The notes beneath the pieces are model-generated. The model was not told the DNA's origin. It saw only the letters and a list, made by a program, of their open reading frames with translations, and searched no databases. The position numbers were made by a program, and so were the translations under genes. From Bidens hawaiensis (Eukaryota > Streptophyta > Magnoliopsida > Asterales > Asteraceae), in contig JAIQDT010000190.1 in the NCBI GenBank assembly GCA_021521415.1, forward strand, positions 2,170,001-2,234,000: a DNA stretch of 64,000 nucleotides, in the 5' to 3' direction. The stretch's first letter is position 1. Every line of letters begins with the position of its first letter. Shown one piece after another: positions 29,650-41,517 of this stretch.

Positions 29650-30620
29650 TGATGTGCGCTGTGTAGCTTGTATAAATATGATAGATTGGATATTTAGCTT
29701 TTTCACCAGATCGTGTTTTAAATTTATAAAAGTGATTTCTACAAAGACTAAACACACACAAAATAGGCAAGTGTACCTATCGTATATGTAGAATAGTATT
29801 GGTAAGAACAAAGTATCGATCCGTGGACACAAATGTTTCTAATAGTGAGTCTTCGTCTTACTTTAATCGGAAGGTTTAATCATTTTGAGGTTGATTTTTA
29901 AACTTTTTATAAAATAGAAATATATAATATATAGGTGACAAGAAGAGACGTTCTAAGTGAGTAATTCAATTATATAAAGGTTTACCATCTAATGTCAAGA
30001 ATCCACTCCATTATTCTCGATGATTATTAAATAAACATGTGAAAAACTTGTTCTAATAATATACGATAGAATAGTCCCTCATTTCTATGACGTAAAAGAA
30101 AGTAACGTGCACATTTTAAAGACCATCATTTCCAAATGCCATGGTACCACGAGAATGTCAATTTTAGTAGACAAGCAGTTTGGTATAGTAGAACGGTTAG
30201 GATTGACTTCGATTTCTCAAATAGCAATCCTAACAACATCGAGTGATTGTAGTTAACTCACAAAACCTCCCCTTGTTTGATTTAATTAGATTATAATTAC
30301 ACATTCCAATAAAATATGATTTCTTTAGCCAGGATGATAACCTAAGCAATCGTGTTAACAATGTTATTTCAGAATTATCAAAACTAGAGAAATAGATCAT
30401 AGCTTATATCTCATCATTTTTAAGTACAGCATAAGGATCCATGTTTTATCTTGAATAAAGTATCAAAGTATTCTTTTTACCATTTCTAGTTTCCAAGAAT
30501 ATGAATTACCATGAATGATTATAAATCATCAACCTTGATACATTGAATTTAAGTGATTAAACATTTCTTCATCAATGGATAATTGCAAAATGACCATATA
30601 CTATACCAAACTAAACCACA
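29650..30620 (-). repeat. 5' LTR of Athila copy B
   Basis: Read on the - strand the LTR ends ...CGCACATCA before the primer site and begins TGTGGTTTAGTTTGG at about 30620. It is at least 971 bases. No second copy is available, and element Y begins two bases further, so the outer end could instead be a truncation by Y's insertion. Confidence 0.65.
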
Positions 30621-30621
30621 T

Positions 30622-31830
30622 TGTTGGGTCAAGATTTTGACCCAAATGAGGAGATTTGACCAAAATGAAGAATATGGAAGATTGGAATCTTCACAACCTC
30701 CTCAGAATCTGCTAAGTATTGAATCCGAACACACCTTGGGATCCGAGCAAGCTTTTACTTAGCCGGGTATGAGATTTTTCCTCCCGGGCACGGTTTACTT
30801 CAATTAGTCTTCTTAAGTGGATATCCGGGCAAGGTTTACTAATTTAGTGCATTCCCGAGTAAGGATCATTGATTGGGTATCTCCGAGTAAGGTTCACTTT
30901 GTCAAGCAGGTTTGTTCTTCAAGACAAAGTATTTTACTCTTCCGAGTAAGGTTTGGTTAACCAAGTCCATGAAGCCAAGTGATTGGAAGACCGGGCAAGG
31001 TATTCTTTAATAATTATGGTCCGAGCAAGCTTGATGTGTAAATTGAATATATCTCTAAGTAACATCGGGAAAGGTTCAACTCAAGAAAAGAACTGTACTA
31101 CCGAGTACACTTTGCTAATAAGTTATATTATAGCAAAGAGTTGAAATGGACTATCGAAGAACAAGGTTGCTCGTAAGGAGTTGTCGGGCAAAGTCTGGCA
31201 AAGTCAAGAAGACTGAAGTCTACTCGGTGAATATTTTACTTGGTAAAATATTCTTTAAGTAAAGTCTACCCGGAAACTGATCCCGAGCACACTTCTATGT
31301 TACCAAGTTATGAAGGATGGCCGAGCATACTCGGAAAGACAAGATTGATGCAAAGCCTACCCGGAAGACTTGTTTTACACTTAGTTTATTTTGAATATGT
31401 AATTTGAATATGTATTATCGGATAGGGTTTCTAGAAGGAATGATAGCTGTCCTAGGTAGGCAGGCCTATAAATAGAATATTTAGGGTACGCCGCCAGAGT
31501 AGAGGCAGAACACACAATACGGATAAGACAGCCTTATTTATTGAGAGAATATTGTGTGACGGCTGTCTTAGGATTCCTAGAAAACCCTAAATCGATTATC
31601 CTTTTGTATGATTAACATTATATAAATGGAAATCTTTTGAGTGAATCTTGAGTGTGCCTTCTACCTGTGATTATTCATTGCAACCTATTTTTTGTTATTG
31701 ATTCCGCCTTTAACAAACGGATATCTTTTTAAATATAGTAACCCGTCATTAACTCTCTTGTCAACACGATTAATCTGTGTGAGTTATGACATGAATGATT
31801 AAGATCAAGGTGAAATCCAAGGGACCGACA
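30622..31830 (+). repeat. 5' LTR of element Y
   Basis: Starts TGTTGGGTCAAGATTTTGAC and ends GGGACCGACA; 1209 bases. A TATA box TATAAATA lies at 31467-31474. The U3 part (30725-31330) holds about 15 motifs of type CCGAG(T/C)AAGGTT or CCGAGCACACTT at irregular spacing. The first 20 bases contain GGTCAAG..TTTGACC, a small inverted repeat. Confidence 0.8.
30725..31330 (+). repeat. CCGAG(T/C)AAGGTT motif cluster in Y LTR
   Basis: Motifs at about 30726, 30741, 30784, 30826, 30852, 30885, 30942, 30993, 31021, 31099, 31181, 31282 and 31322, among others, share CCGAG or CCGGG followed by (C/T)A(A/C)(G/A)(G/C)TT. They sit upstream of the TATA box. Element X carries the CCGAGCACACTTTG form internally. 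Confidence 0.65.
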
Positions 31831-31832
31831 AG

Positions 31833-31844
31833 TGGTATCAGAGC
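31833..31844 (+). other. primer-binding site of element Y
   Basis: TGGTATCAGAGC, two bases after the LTR, matches initiator tRNA-Met. Confidence 0.88.
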
Positions 31845-32131
31845 TGATTACTGCTATTTTTAGAAAGATTGATGCTGATTGAAGATTTGAAGAAGAATGA
31901 CATAAGCAGACCACTGTTCGATTGATTTGTGACGTCAGCAGCCCTGTTTTCCATTTTTCTTCCAGATCTACAATCTACCGGTGTTTTCTCTTCCATATTT
32001 CAATTAAAGTTCTAATCTTTATATCTAAATATTGTTCTAATCACATCAGACACATCAGATCTGAGCATTGTGTTTTCAGATCTGATTATTTTGAAATTTT
32101 TTTTAAGGAAACTGATTTTTAATTTCTCAAA

Positions 32132-33747
32132 ATGTCTGGATATGAGGAACAAGAGGTGTCTACTAACAAAATACCAAGGTTGTATGGACAAAAAAACTTT
32201 ATCAAATGGAAGGTACTTTTTGAAGCAGCTGTATGCTACAATGATATTGACATGTGGAATTCCATCAAGAATGGTCCACAAACTGCTGTTGAAGAAGGTG
32301 CAAATGCTACTGCTACTGCAACTGCTGCTGTAAGAGAAAAAATGAGAAATGTAGATGACAAAGCCTTAGCTATGATAAAGCTAGGTTTGTCTTGGGAGAT
32401 TATGACCAAGGTGGCTCATCACACAACAGCCAAGCAAATGTATGATGCCATCCTTGAAATGTAAGAAGGGAATACTGAACTAAAGAACATAAAGAAGCAA
32501 AGATTGAAGCAACAGTTGGAAAGGTTCAAGTATAGAGATGGAGAAAGGTTGAAATCAATACTAGAACGGTTTCTAAGTATTGTGAATGAATTAAGAACAA
32601 CTGATTATGTAATGACTGACTTTGATTTGAATATAAAGTTACTCAACTCAATGCCAAAAGAAAGGTATACTACTTGCAAATTCATCCTTCAGAAGCAAAA
32701 TTTCAATGAATTGAAATTGGATGATGTAGTATGCTTTCTTCAGGCTGCTGAACTTGAAATGATTGAGAATGAGATGATTAAGGAAGATAGACCATGTTTC
32801 AATGTTTCAAATGCATTGATTGCACCCATGGGAAATCTGTCTACCAAGAACCAACAGCAAATTCCCATTATTGAAGAACCAGCTGAACATAATGCTGTCA
32901 CTCCAAAATCTTTCATTGGAGGTAGCACAAGTAATCAAGGAAATCAACAGAGGTTCAATGTGCAACTGATTGATGATTCTGATTCTGCCTCTATGTCAAA
33001 TGGAAATGTTCCTAACACTGGAACAGGACATAGTCAAAGCAATGAAACTCAAGCCTTGTTGTCTATGTTTACTAAGTCATATAATGCATTTGTTGCAAAA
33101 AACCTAATTCACACAAGTGTGGTACAATATGATTTGGAAAAATTGATGCAGATGATTTGGAAGACATGGATTTGAAGTGGCAAGCTGCCATGTTGGTATT
33201 GAGAAGTAAAAGGCTGTATAACAGAACTGGTAGGTCTCTGGTTTCCGGTCCTAATGACAGGATTGGTTTTGACAAGACAAAAGCAATATGCTACAATTGT
33301 CAGTAACCTGGTCATTTTGCAAAAGAATGCAATCAACCAAGAAACTTTCAAATGAATCAATTCTAGAATCAACAACCAAGAGGTCAGCAGAATTACCAAC
33401 AAAATCAACCAAGATTCAACAACAACATCAATCAAATGAACAACTTCAATAACAACAACTACAACCCAAACTTCAACAACTTTCAACCTCAAATGAATAA
33501 TAAACAAAAAAGTATGCAACAGATTCAAGGTTTTCAAATGAATAACAATCAAAACCTTCAAGCAACTCAAAATGTTCCAAACAACATTGTTCCAGCAAAT
33601 CAAAATCTGGTCAGAAATCAAGGAAATGTGGCAGTGACTACACAACATGAAGGAAATTTTGATTGGAGCAATCATGAAGAGGACATTGCAGATGATATCA
33701 GGAAAGCAAATGTGGCATTCATGGCCATAATTGAGAAAGAAAAGTGA
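32132..33747 (+). pseudogene. copia gag of element Y
   Basis: ATG at 32132 gives MSGYEEQEVSTNKIPRLYGQ, then NFIKWKVLFEAAV, DDKALAMIKLGLSWEIMTKV and LKQQLERFKYRDGERLKSIL, a copia gag (UBN2-type) domain. TAA at 32462-32464 interrupts it. A frameshift lies between about 33121 and 33145. The zinc knuckle reads CYNCQ-stop-PGHFAKEC (stop near 33304). The tail is Asn/Gln-rich (33420-33700), with another TAG near 33364. It ends KEK at 33747. Gag would build the virus-like particle. Confidence 0.85.
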
Positions 33748-33804
33748 TCATCATCTCAGGTACACTCTGCTCCTATAGTTGATTTAAATGAACTTATCAT
33801 TGAA

Positions 33805-35697
33805 TTGAAAACAAAACTAGGCAAGCTGGAAAGTGAGTGTTTTAGAAAAAAAAGTATCATAAATGAGTATGAGGCAAGTGAGATGATCAGTGATGAAAAG
33901 ATTAAAAGCCTTGAAGATGATTGCATGATCATTTACAGAACTCAAACCAGATACATCACTGAGATTGATGGATTAAAGAAGATGTTAGTTGAAGAACAGG
34001 TGCAAAACACAAGACTAAAGGTTGAAACTGAATTTCTGAAGAATTTAGTCTCAACTGGCAACATATGTGGTATACTGAATCAGGTGAAAGAACAAGAGAA
34101 ATACAAAACAGTTCCACCTCCATTCAACAACAATTTTATGCCAAAAGTTGACAAAGAGAAAAGAGATGCATACTTGCAACAATTCAAAGATGTCTTTCAA
34201 GACAGGAAAGAAGTTGTTGATTTGTACATAAAGGTAGAAGTGAATGAAGAAGGAGAATTTGTGATTAAGAAAGAAGTAAAAGAGGATAAGTCAATTGGAG
34301 TTCAAGTCTCTGAGATGACTTTCATTCAGTTGAATTGGATCAAGATGATTTGAGTGATTTGAGTGATCAAATTACTGAAAAGGAAATCAAAGCTGCTGAA
34401 AGAGGAAGAAAATATAAGAAACCTGAATCTGTTGATAAACTTCCAAAGTATCCACCAGTCCCACCAAAATTGAAGAAACAGAATGACAAAATGAAAAGAG
34501 AACATGTTTCATTTGATATTTGTGAAAAGAGGAAGATAAACTACAATGCAGTCAGACCTCCGAGTAAGGCTGTGTTAAGAAGGATACAACAGAACAACAA
34601 GAAAAAGAAGGTGAATGAAAAGCTTGATACAGAAAATTTTATCCCAGTTTATCCAATCTTTTCTAGTCATGAGGTGTTGGATGTTGGAGAGGTGGAAACT
34701 ATGGAAGAGTATGAGAAAAAACAGTCAAGGGTTAGAGAAAGCAGTGATGAAGAATCTATGATTAAGAAGAAAATTGTCTTTGTCAAAAGCAAAGTTGAAA
34801 GACAGGACATCAGGATTGAGGAATTTTTTTCCTTTTTCAATTGATTTTGATGGTTTAAAGAATCAGAAGACTCTAGGAGTCAAGACACCTAAGCCAAGTG
34901 AGAGATACAAGAAACCAAAAGAACATGAAGTCTTCAAGGGCAAGGTTTGGTGCAAAAGGTGTGTTGAATATGGTCACCACACAGATTCATGTAATGAAAG
35001 ATCCAAATTCAAACCATTTCATGTACCAGATGGAACAAAGTATGGTCAAGACTTTGTCCAGTACAAACAGAAGTATGATGAATATCTGGGAAAAGGAAAG
35101 GTGTGTGGTAATGAAACCATGAACAAAGAGAAGAAGAAATTTGAAAAGGAGACAAGAGTTAAGAAGAAAGTGACTGAACTAAAAAGAAGAAGCAAATCTT
35201 CTAAAAGGCATGAGAATTTGACCAAAAAGAATTATAAGTCTGTGAGAATCAAGCAAGATACTCAATCAGTCAAATCTGATGGTTCTCAAGGATCATCAAG
35301 CAGTGAGAAGACAAGAAGAAAAGATGCACATTCTAGAATTAAACCAACAGAAATCACTAGTGATGAGAAGTTTCTACTAAGACATGGATATGAACCACAT
35401 GGTTTCCTTTTGAAACCTAAGACCGAGAGTAAGGTTGAACAAATTGCTGATGTAAGAGACTACTCTGAGATGAAGGACTATGTGATAAAGGAGTATGTCA
35501 CTGACTCAGCTGTATACCAGTGTCCAACCTCACTTGTCAAAACTCCAAGAGAGTGTAATTATGAAACTGTTCATTCAGATAACTTAGAATTGGCTCATGA
35601 AGATCCTAAACCAACAACACTTACTTCCCAAGCTGTGACTAAAACTGAATATGATGAGCTGCAAGTTGATAAGACTTGCACTTCATCACATAACTAA
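33805..35697 (+). pseudogene. element Y pol N-terminal extension (coiled coil, basic region)
   Basis: Frame 33805-34353 is coiled coil (LKTKLGKLESECFRKKSI, EIDGLKKMLVEEQVQN) plus DVFQDRKEVVDLYIKVEV. Frame 34335-34844 is basic, and frame 34774-35697 carries CKRCVEYGHHTDSC (a CCHC-like cluster), then Lys/Arg-rich and Ser-rich segments. Frameshifts near 34325-34340 and in a T-run near 34827 break a single ancestral frame. Such a long region between gag and protease is usual for Sireviruses. Its function is not known. Confidence 0.7.
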
Positions 35698-35741
35698 TAA
35701 AATTTTCTCTATATGTGTAGGAACAGTCCACTCCTCTTAAT

Positions 35742-36182
35742 GACATATGGTATATGGATAGTGGTTGTTCTAGACACATGACTTGTGACAAGAGATCTCT
35801 TGTCAACTATGAAGAGAAGTATGAAGGTCCAGTAGCTTTTGGGAGTGATGAGAATGGTGGAAAGATTGTTGGAAAAGGAATCTTAACAAATGGGAATGTC
35901 TCATTTGACAATGTATTTCATGTTGAAGGTCTTCACTACAATCTGCTGAGCATATCACAAATGTGTGATAAGGGGTACAAAGTCAGCTTTGATGATTCAC
36001 ACTGTTTCATTTTAAAACCTGAGTTTGTAATTCCACCTGAAATGATTATGATGATGGCACCAAGAAATGGAAACTTGTATGAGTTGAATATGATGGCACC
36101 ATTTCAAGAGGAGGTGCATGTTTTGTTTCCAAAGCCACTGAAAATGAATCTAAATTGTGGCATAGGAAACTGTGTCATGTAA
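35742..36182 (+). pseudogene. element Y protease
   Basis: DIWYMDSGCSRHMTCDKRSL carries the DSG active site of copia proteases. FHVEGLHYNLLSISQMCDKG follows, then the pre-integrase stretch. The preceding stop (35695-35697) is followed by TTTTCTCTATATGTGTAG, which looks like a splice acceptor, so the break may be an intron-like remnant. A frameshift near 36150 separates it from the zinc region LWHRKLCHVN. Confidence 0.8.
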
Positions 36183-36889
36183 ACTTGAAGAACATGAATA
36201 GACTGGTCAAATGTGAGCATGTGATTGGATTACCTACAAGAGAATTCAAGTTAGATGATCATTGTGACTCATGTCAAAAGGGAAAACAACACAAGTCTAC
36301 TCATAAGACAAAGCTCATCAATTCAATTGATCAACCACTTATGTTACTTCACATGGATCTTTTTGGTCCTGTGAGTGTGCCAAGTATTGGAAAGAAAAGA
36401 TACTGTCTGGTGATCATTGATGACAATTCATGATATACTTGGGTTTATTTCCTAAGTACCAAAGATGAGGCTGCTGAGTTGATTAAAGGTTGTGTCACAA
36501 TGATTGAGAACAAGCTGAATAAGAAAGTCAAGATGATGAGAAGTGACAATGGTACAGAGTTTAAGAATGGAGTTATGGAAGAATTTTGCACACAGAAAGG
36601 GATATTTCAACAATTTTCAGCTCCTAGAACTCCTGAACAAAATGGAGTGGCAGAAAGAAGAAACAGAACTTTGATAGAAGCTGCCAGAACCATGTTGGCA
36701 GATGCAAATTTGCCTGTTACTTTTTGGGCTGAAGCAATCAATACAGCATGTTACGTTCAAAACAGGGTGCTTGTAAACAAAAGGCATAACAAGACTCCAT
36801 ATGAAATTTTCAATAATAGAAAGCCTTACATCAAGTTTTTCAAGCCCTTTGGTTGCAAATGTTTTCTTTTGAACACTAGAAATTATTGA
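36155..36889 (+). pseudogene. element Y integrase
   Basis: The zinc region is WHRKLCHVNLKNMNRL and CDSCQKGKQHKSTHK (HHCC). The core shows LLHMDLFGPV, RSDNGTEFKNGVMEEFCTQK and PRTPEQNGVAERRNRTLIEA (D, D, E). TGA at 36431-36433 falls within the core after IIDDNS. A frameshift near 36885 leads into the next segment. Integrase would insert the cDNA. Confidence 0.87.
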
Positions 36890-37576
36890 ACAAGTTTCAA
36901 ACTAAGTCACTAGATTGTTTCTTTGTTGTATATTCTACTCACTCAAAGGCATACAGAGTATATGTGAAAGATCACATGAGTGTGATAGAGTCATCTGACA
37001 TCATTTTTAATGAGAATCAGTTCAACACAGTCAGTGGTGCAGAATGGCTGTTTGATCATGAGAAGTTAATAATGTCATTCAAAATTTATTCTGAAGACTT
37101 TGATGATTCATTCTACAAGACCAATGTACTTGAAGAGAATAAGAAGAAAGAATTGGACTTGGAAGAATTGTGGAAAAAGGTTGCTAAAAAAGAAAAAGGA
37201 ATACACTTTTGTGAACAGCTCCTCAAGCAAGGTCTTTGAACAGGATCAGACTGTAAAAAATCAAGACAGTCCTAATGTACAGAATGATCAAGTTCAGAAT
37301 GAAAGTGACACAAGCAACCAATCAAATGAAGAAGCTGTCACCGCAGAAAGATTTCAAGACTTATTTCAAAATTTGAATCTGGGAAACAATGGTGCATCTA
37401 CTTCAGGACAAAACAATGAGGAAGCACCAGAGTTTCATGATGCAGAAGCTGATTTGATCATTGAAGAACCTGAACTCAATGAATCAAATCTTGACACAAA
37501 TTTGTCTACAAATATGATAATACAAACTCCTATTGTTGAAAAGAATCATCTTGCTGAAAATATCATTGGTGACTAG
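36886..37576 (+). pseudogene. element Y integrase C-terminal region and linker
   Basis: NKFQTKSLDCFFVVYSTHSK, a copia integrase C-terminal signature, is followed by a Ser/Asn/Glu-rich linker. A frameshift near 37210 is followed by a frame to a TAG at 37574-37576, just before the RT start HERVTRSHSEI. Confidence 0.75.
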
Positions 37577-38369
37577 CATGAAAGAGTTACAAGGAGTCAT
37601 TCTGAGATTGCAAACATTTGTCTGTACTCTTGCTTTCTATCTCAAATAGAACTAAAGAACATTGCTCAAGCTTTAAAAGACAATAGTTGGGTAGAGGTAA
37701 TGCAAGAGGAATTGGCACAGTTTAGAGATCTACATGTGTGGGATCTTGTAGACAAGCCATATGACAGATATGCAATTGGAACCAAGTGGGTTTTCAGAAA
37801 CAAAAGGGATGAAAGGGGATTAGTGATTAAAAACAAAGCTAGACTTGTAGCACTGGATGTCTTCAAGAAGAAGGGATAGACTTTGAGGAAGTGTTTGCAC
37901 CAGTTGCAAGACTGGAAGCCATTAGAAACTTCCTTACATATGCTGCCTCAAAGAACATTAGAATATTCCAGCTTGATGTTAAATCTGCATTCCTAAATGG
38001 AAAGATTGATGAAGAGGTGTATATAGCTCAGCCACCAGGTTTTGAGGATCCCATGTATCCAAACAGGGTGTATAAGTTAAACAAAGCCCTTATGGACTGC
38101 ATCAGGCTCCTAGAGCATGGTATGATGAGCTATCAACTCATCTACATGAAAATGGTTTCATAAGGGGAGCCATTGACAAACACTCTTCTACAAAATAAAG
38201 GGGTCAAATTTGTTTCTTTTACAGTTGATGACATCATCTTTGGATTTACAAATGAAATTATGTGTTTGGAGTTTGAAGGGGTGATGAAATACAAGTATAG
38301 CATGAGTTCCATGGGTGAAATGAACTTCTTTCTGGGACTGCAAGTTCTACAAAAGGCTGAAGGGATCTT
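37577..38369 (+). pseudogene. element Y reverse transcriptase, 5' part
   Basis: SFLSQIELKNIAQAL-type start, ALKDNSWVEVMQEELAQFRD, AIGTKWVFRNKRDERG, then a frameshift near 37860, [18 protein letters not shown] and [20 protein letters not shown]. The active site reads FTVDDIIFG (about 38219-38245), with Thr where YVDD is expected. Sequence ends in EGIF, where the Tekay element inserted. The matching 3' part starts at 63829. Confidence 0.85.
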
Positions 38370-38986
38370 TGTAACGATTCCGGCAAATTCAGGTATACCC
38401 TAGCCGGAATATACTATTTACGTGTTATTTAATACCGAATATATGAATTATAATGTGTTTATATGAGTATATAAGATTCACAGTACGAATTATACTCGAA
38501 TGTACAGCTAGTCATATTGAAATTACGATTAATCGATGAACGGTTATTGAAACCCGAACGAATCGGGGATTACGTTATAGACGAAATATATAATGTTTAG
38601 TGATGTGTACGAAGTATTAAGGCTTCGGGATAAGTGAATTATAGCACAGAAAAAGGATTTCGATTTAATAGTACGTCGGTACGTTAAACGAAACCTTTAA
38701 CATCAAACCACGCAAGAGACGATCGATCAAGCCGAAAAAGATGCACAATGACCGACAATATGATGTGTTGAGTCAATAAATGTCACGGTTTAAGTTTTTT
38801 AAAGATTTTAAATCGGTTTTATATAAATTTTATTTTTAAGCCGAAAAACGACCGTTTTAGCCTCGTTTTAAGCCGAATTAAGTGTTTAACCGAAAAACGA
38901 ACTGAACCAGATTATCCACAACATTATCCGGATTACACAATCCAAATGTGTGGCCATGGTTTGAGATGTGGCCCCCCCCACACATA

Positions 38987-39006
38987 CATGGACCGATCGG
39001 TCCATG
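38987..39006. repeat. 20-bp perfect palindrome in outer LTR
   Basis: CATGGACCGATCGGTCCATG reads the same on both strands. The 3' LTR has it at 61316-61335. The inner element and the solo LTR lack it. Confidence 0.85.
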
Positions 39007-40887
39007 GATCACACACACACATTTCATTTTTCTTTTTTCTAAGCTCCCAACTCCAAAATCCTCTCAACACTCTTCAACCTTCATCCAAATCCTTGATTTT
39101 TAACAAGAATCATAAGGTAAAAACATGGTTTTAATGGTTGATTCATAGTTTTGATTCCATGATCTTAAGTTGTTTGCAAGAGAATGAAGTTTCAAGTGAA
39201 AAATGGGTGAAAACCCGAGATGAAACCGATTCTTGCGTGATCAAGTGATGTATACAAGTTATACAAGGGATCTTGGTTCAAGAAAGGATTTAAAAGAGTC
39301 AAAAACGAATTTTTACGGTTAAAATCTTTGTTTTGATGTCTTAACCGAAACTATGAAAGAAATGGCTTGATTGTGGCTATAACTTGCTTGGTGTAGTGTT
39401 GTTGTGCTTGTAGGTGTTGTATCTAGTTGCTTGCAAAGGCTAGAAAGCAAGATCTTTGCGATCTAAAGCTAGAAACACAAGGTAGTTCGGTTTTTCGTAT
39501 GATTTGTAAGATTTGGACAGATTGTGGTAGACTTAGAGTTGAGTCATGAAATTTCACAGAGATGATCTACACATGAAAATATGAGTTCTGTGAAATTTTG
39601 GTAATTTTTGGATAAAGGATGAATATTTGGTGAATTTAATGCTCGGTTTTGGCTAAAAATGGTGAAAAATAGCAAAACATCATGAAAAATTCTGGAAACA
39701 TTTATATAAGCTTTTTATAACATATAAAAGTCACACACAAAACTTTAGGTCCATTGAAGAAGTCTAAGTAGGCTTTTCGGTAAAACGAGTTCTAGGGTTT
39801 TCTAGCTCGGTTTTGGTGAAAATGGCATGAAAAATGAGTTTCTGGTTCTGTATAAATTACTGGGAACTATAAGGATGGCAGGAGTCATCTCAGAAAAATT
39901 TGGGATTTTTCTAAAGTCATTTGGTATTTTCGGCATATTTGGTGTTTAAATGACGTTTAAAAATAGATAAATAAATGTTAAATATAAAAATTTATTCTGG
40001 AAATATTTTTATAAAATTCCTTACTGTCAAAAACTGATTTGTACAAAATTTCAAGATCCGAGACTAAACGGATATTTATTTGTGCTAAATGGAACTTAAA
40101 AACAAACTTTTAAAGCTTAAAACGTGTAAACCGGCAAAGTTCGCCTAAGTGAGGTGACTGGTGTGTAAAAACCTTAAAAATGGACTATTTTAATGAAACT
40201 AAGTTAGTCAAGTAAAAATAAATCATCCGAAAATAATTCGGATGATTTGGGTAATTTTACCCGATTTAGTCGTTTCCGGTATATTAAAGACGGAAACGGG
40301 CCCCGCGGCCAAACGGGGTGTCTAAACCGATCTCTAATTTCACCACTTTAATTAAAATATCAATAACAACTATTTTCGAGTCGTATGTGGCCAAACTCAT
40401 TTTTGAAAATATAAAGACGAATAACCGTGCTAGGCACGCAAAACGAGAAAACAAACTAATGGTAGTTTTGACTAAAGAACTCTAAGTGATATCACAATCT
40501 AAGTCCTGAGAAGTGTTTCGGGGTTAACATTGTCCCCGGATCGTGTACGGTACTGGGTTAACAGTGTCCCCAGACGTACCGATTAACACGAATTTAAGAT
40601 ATATTAATAGAAATTGTGTAGTAACAACTTAGGGATCGTATTACAGATCCGGACCGGCAGCTGTGCACGATATTACATCTTTGCTCACAAAAAGGTGAGT
40701 TCTCACGAGCCCCTTTTTATTGAACTGTTTTAAATATTTTCCCGGGGCGGAAAGCATGTTTTTATCAAAGTGTTTAAGTACATGCCGATCGCATGGAAAT
40801 GAATGTATTTATATAATGTTTATTGTACGGGAATCGTACGGTAATGTATTAAGATGGTAATTGTCTGAGTTGCTAATATTGTAAGGC

Positions 40888-41105
40888 CCGAAACAGTGTT
40901 CTGGGTTAACAGTGTCCCCAGAGGTAATTAAATGTATTTCTGGGTTAACAGTGTCCCCAGAGGCTATTAAATGTATTTCTGGGTTAACAGTGTCCCCAGA
41001 GGTTATTAAATGTGTTTCTGGGTTAACAGTGTCCCAGAGGTTATTAAATGTGTTTCTGGGTTAACAGTGTCCCAGAGGTTATTAAATGTGTTTCCGGGTT
41101 AACAG
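40888..41105 (+). repeat. minisatellite of outer 5' LTR, six units of about 38 bp
   Basis: Each unit contains CTGGGTTAACAGTGTCCCCAG, a hairpin-prone core with CTGGG and CCCAG arms, then AGGTTATTAAATGTAT. Two single relatives of the core lie upstream, at about 40518 and 40553. Confidence 0.88.
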
Positions 41106-41196
41106 AGTTTTCACTTATAGGCTCAGCATAATTACATCATTAATTTATGATTATTAAAATGATTTGTCATGGTTTATTTAAATTAGTGAAACTCAC

Positions 41197-41212
41197 CAAC
41201 TATTCGTAGTTG
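41197..41212 (+). other. CAACTA-TTCG-TAGTTG hairpin, outer 5' LTR
   Basis: A 6-bp perfect stem with a TTCG loop, identical in all five Tekay-type LTRs here. It is followed within 30 bases by a pyrimidine-rich tract and CTTTCTAG. Confidence 0.7.
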
Positions 41213-41504
41213 ACCCGTTTTCTTTGCATGCTTTCTAGGTACACCCAAATTGGAATGAATGATACGTGCTTGATGATGTGTGCTATTTTGTGGAAGATTA
41301 AGTATCTATATTTTGCATTAAATATGTTAATGTACTATCGGTAAAACTTATGTGATAACACCTAGATAGTAACGAAACTCGGAACAATGTAATTCGTTTA
41401 AATTAATGTAGTGGTGTTTTCTTTATAAGCAATGCTGTTGATATCAGATGTTTCTGTTGCATCCCGTGTACGTTTCCGCTGCGGTTACGGGGTGTTACAG
41501 AACT

Positions 41505-41517
41505 TGGTATCAGAGCC
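41505..41517 (+). other. primer-binding site of outer Tekay element
   Basis: TGGTATCAGAGCC, five bases after the LTR, is complementary to the 3' end of initiator tRNA-Met. Confidence 0.88.

Larger units (their letters stand above)
17346..30620 (-). mobile_element. Athila-type gypsy element, copy B (right arm of inverted repeat)
   Basis: Read on the - strand from the right it has a 5' LTR (30620-29650), tRNA-Asp primer site, leader, gag, protease, RT-RNase H, integrase, two small ORFs and the truncated post-pol ORF. The solo LTR 20149-23845 interrupts it. All genes carry lesions. Sequence from 27913 to 17346 pairs with copy A. From 27914 to 30620 the partner sequence of A is outside the window. 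It has no 3' LTR. Confidence 0.9.
38370..41499 (+). repeat. 5' LTR of outer Tekay element
   Basis: Starts TGTAACGATTCCGGC and ends GGGGTGTTACA; 3130 bases. Internal marks in order are: a C-run near 38973; a perfect palindrome CATGGACCGATCGGTCCATG at 38987-39006; a CT-rich stretch; a hairpin AAATCATCCGAA/TTCGGATGATTT near 40224; a splice-donor-like AAAAGGTGAGTT near 40690; six minisatellite units; and the CAACTATTCGTAGTTG hairpin at 41197-41212. Open frames inside it are not genes. Confidence 0.92.

Noticed and set aside
29558..29832. Antisense small ORFs at the Athila primer site and LTR
   Set aside because: They overlap the primer-binding site and LTR end, which must be non-coding.
7079..30620. 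Host cellular genes or tRNA genes between the elements
   Set aside because: All sequence in this span is assigned to Athila arms, X or the solo LTR. I saw no tRNA-like cloverleaf. The TGGTATCAGAGC matches are primer sites only.
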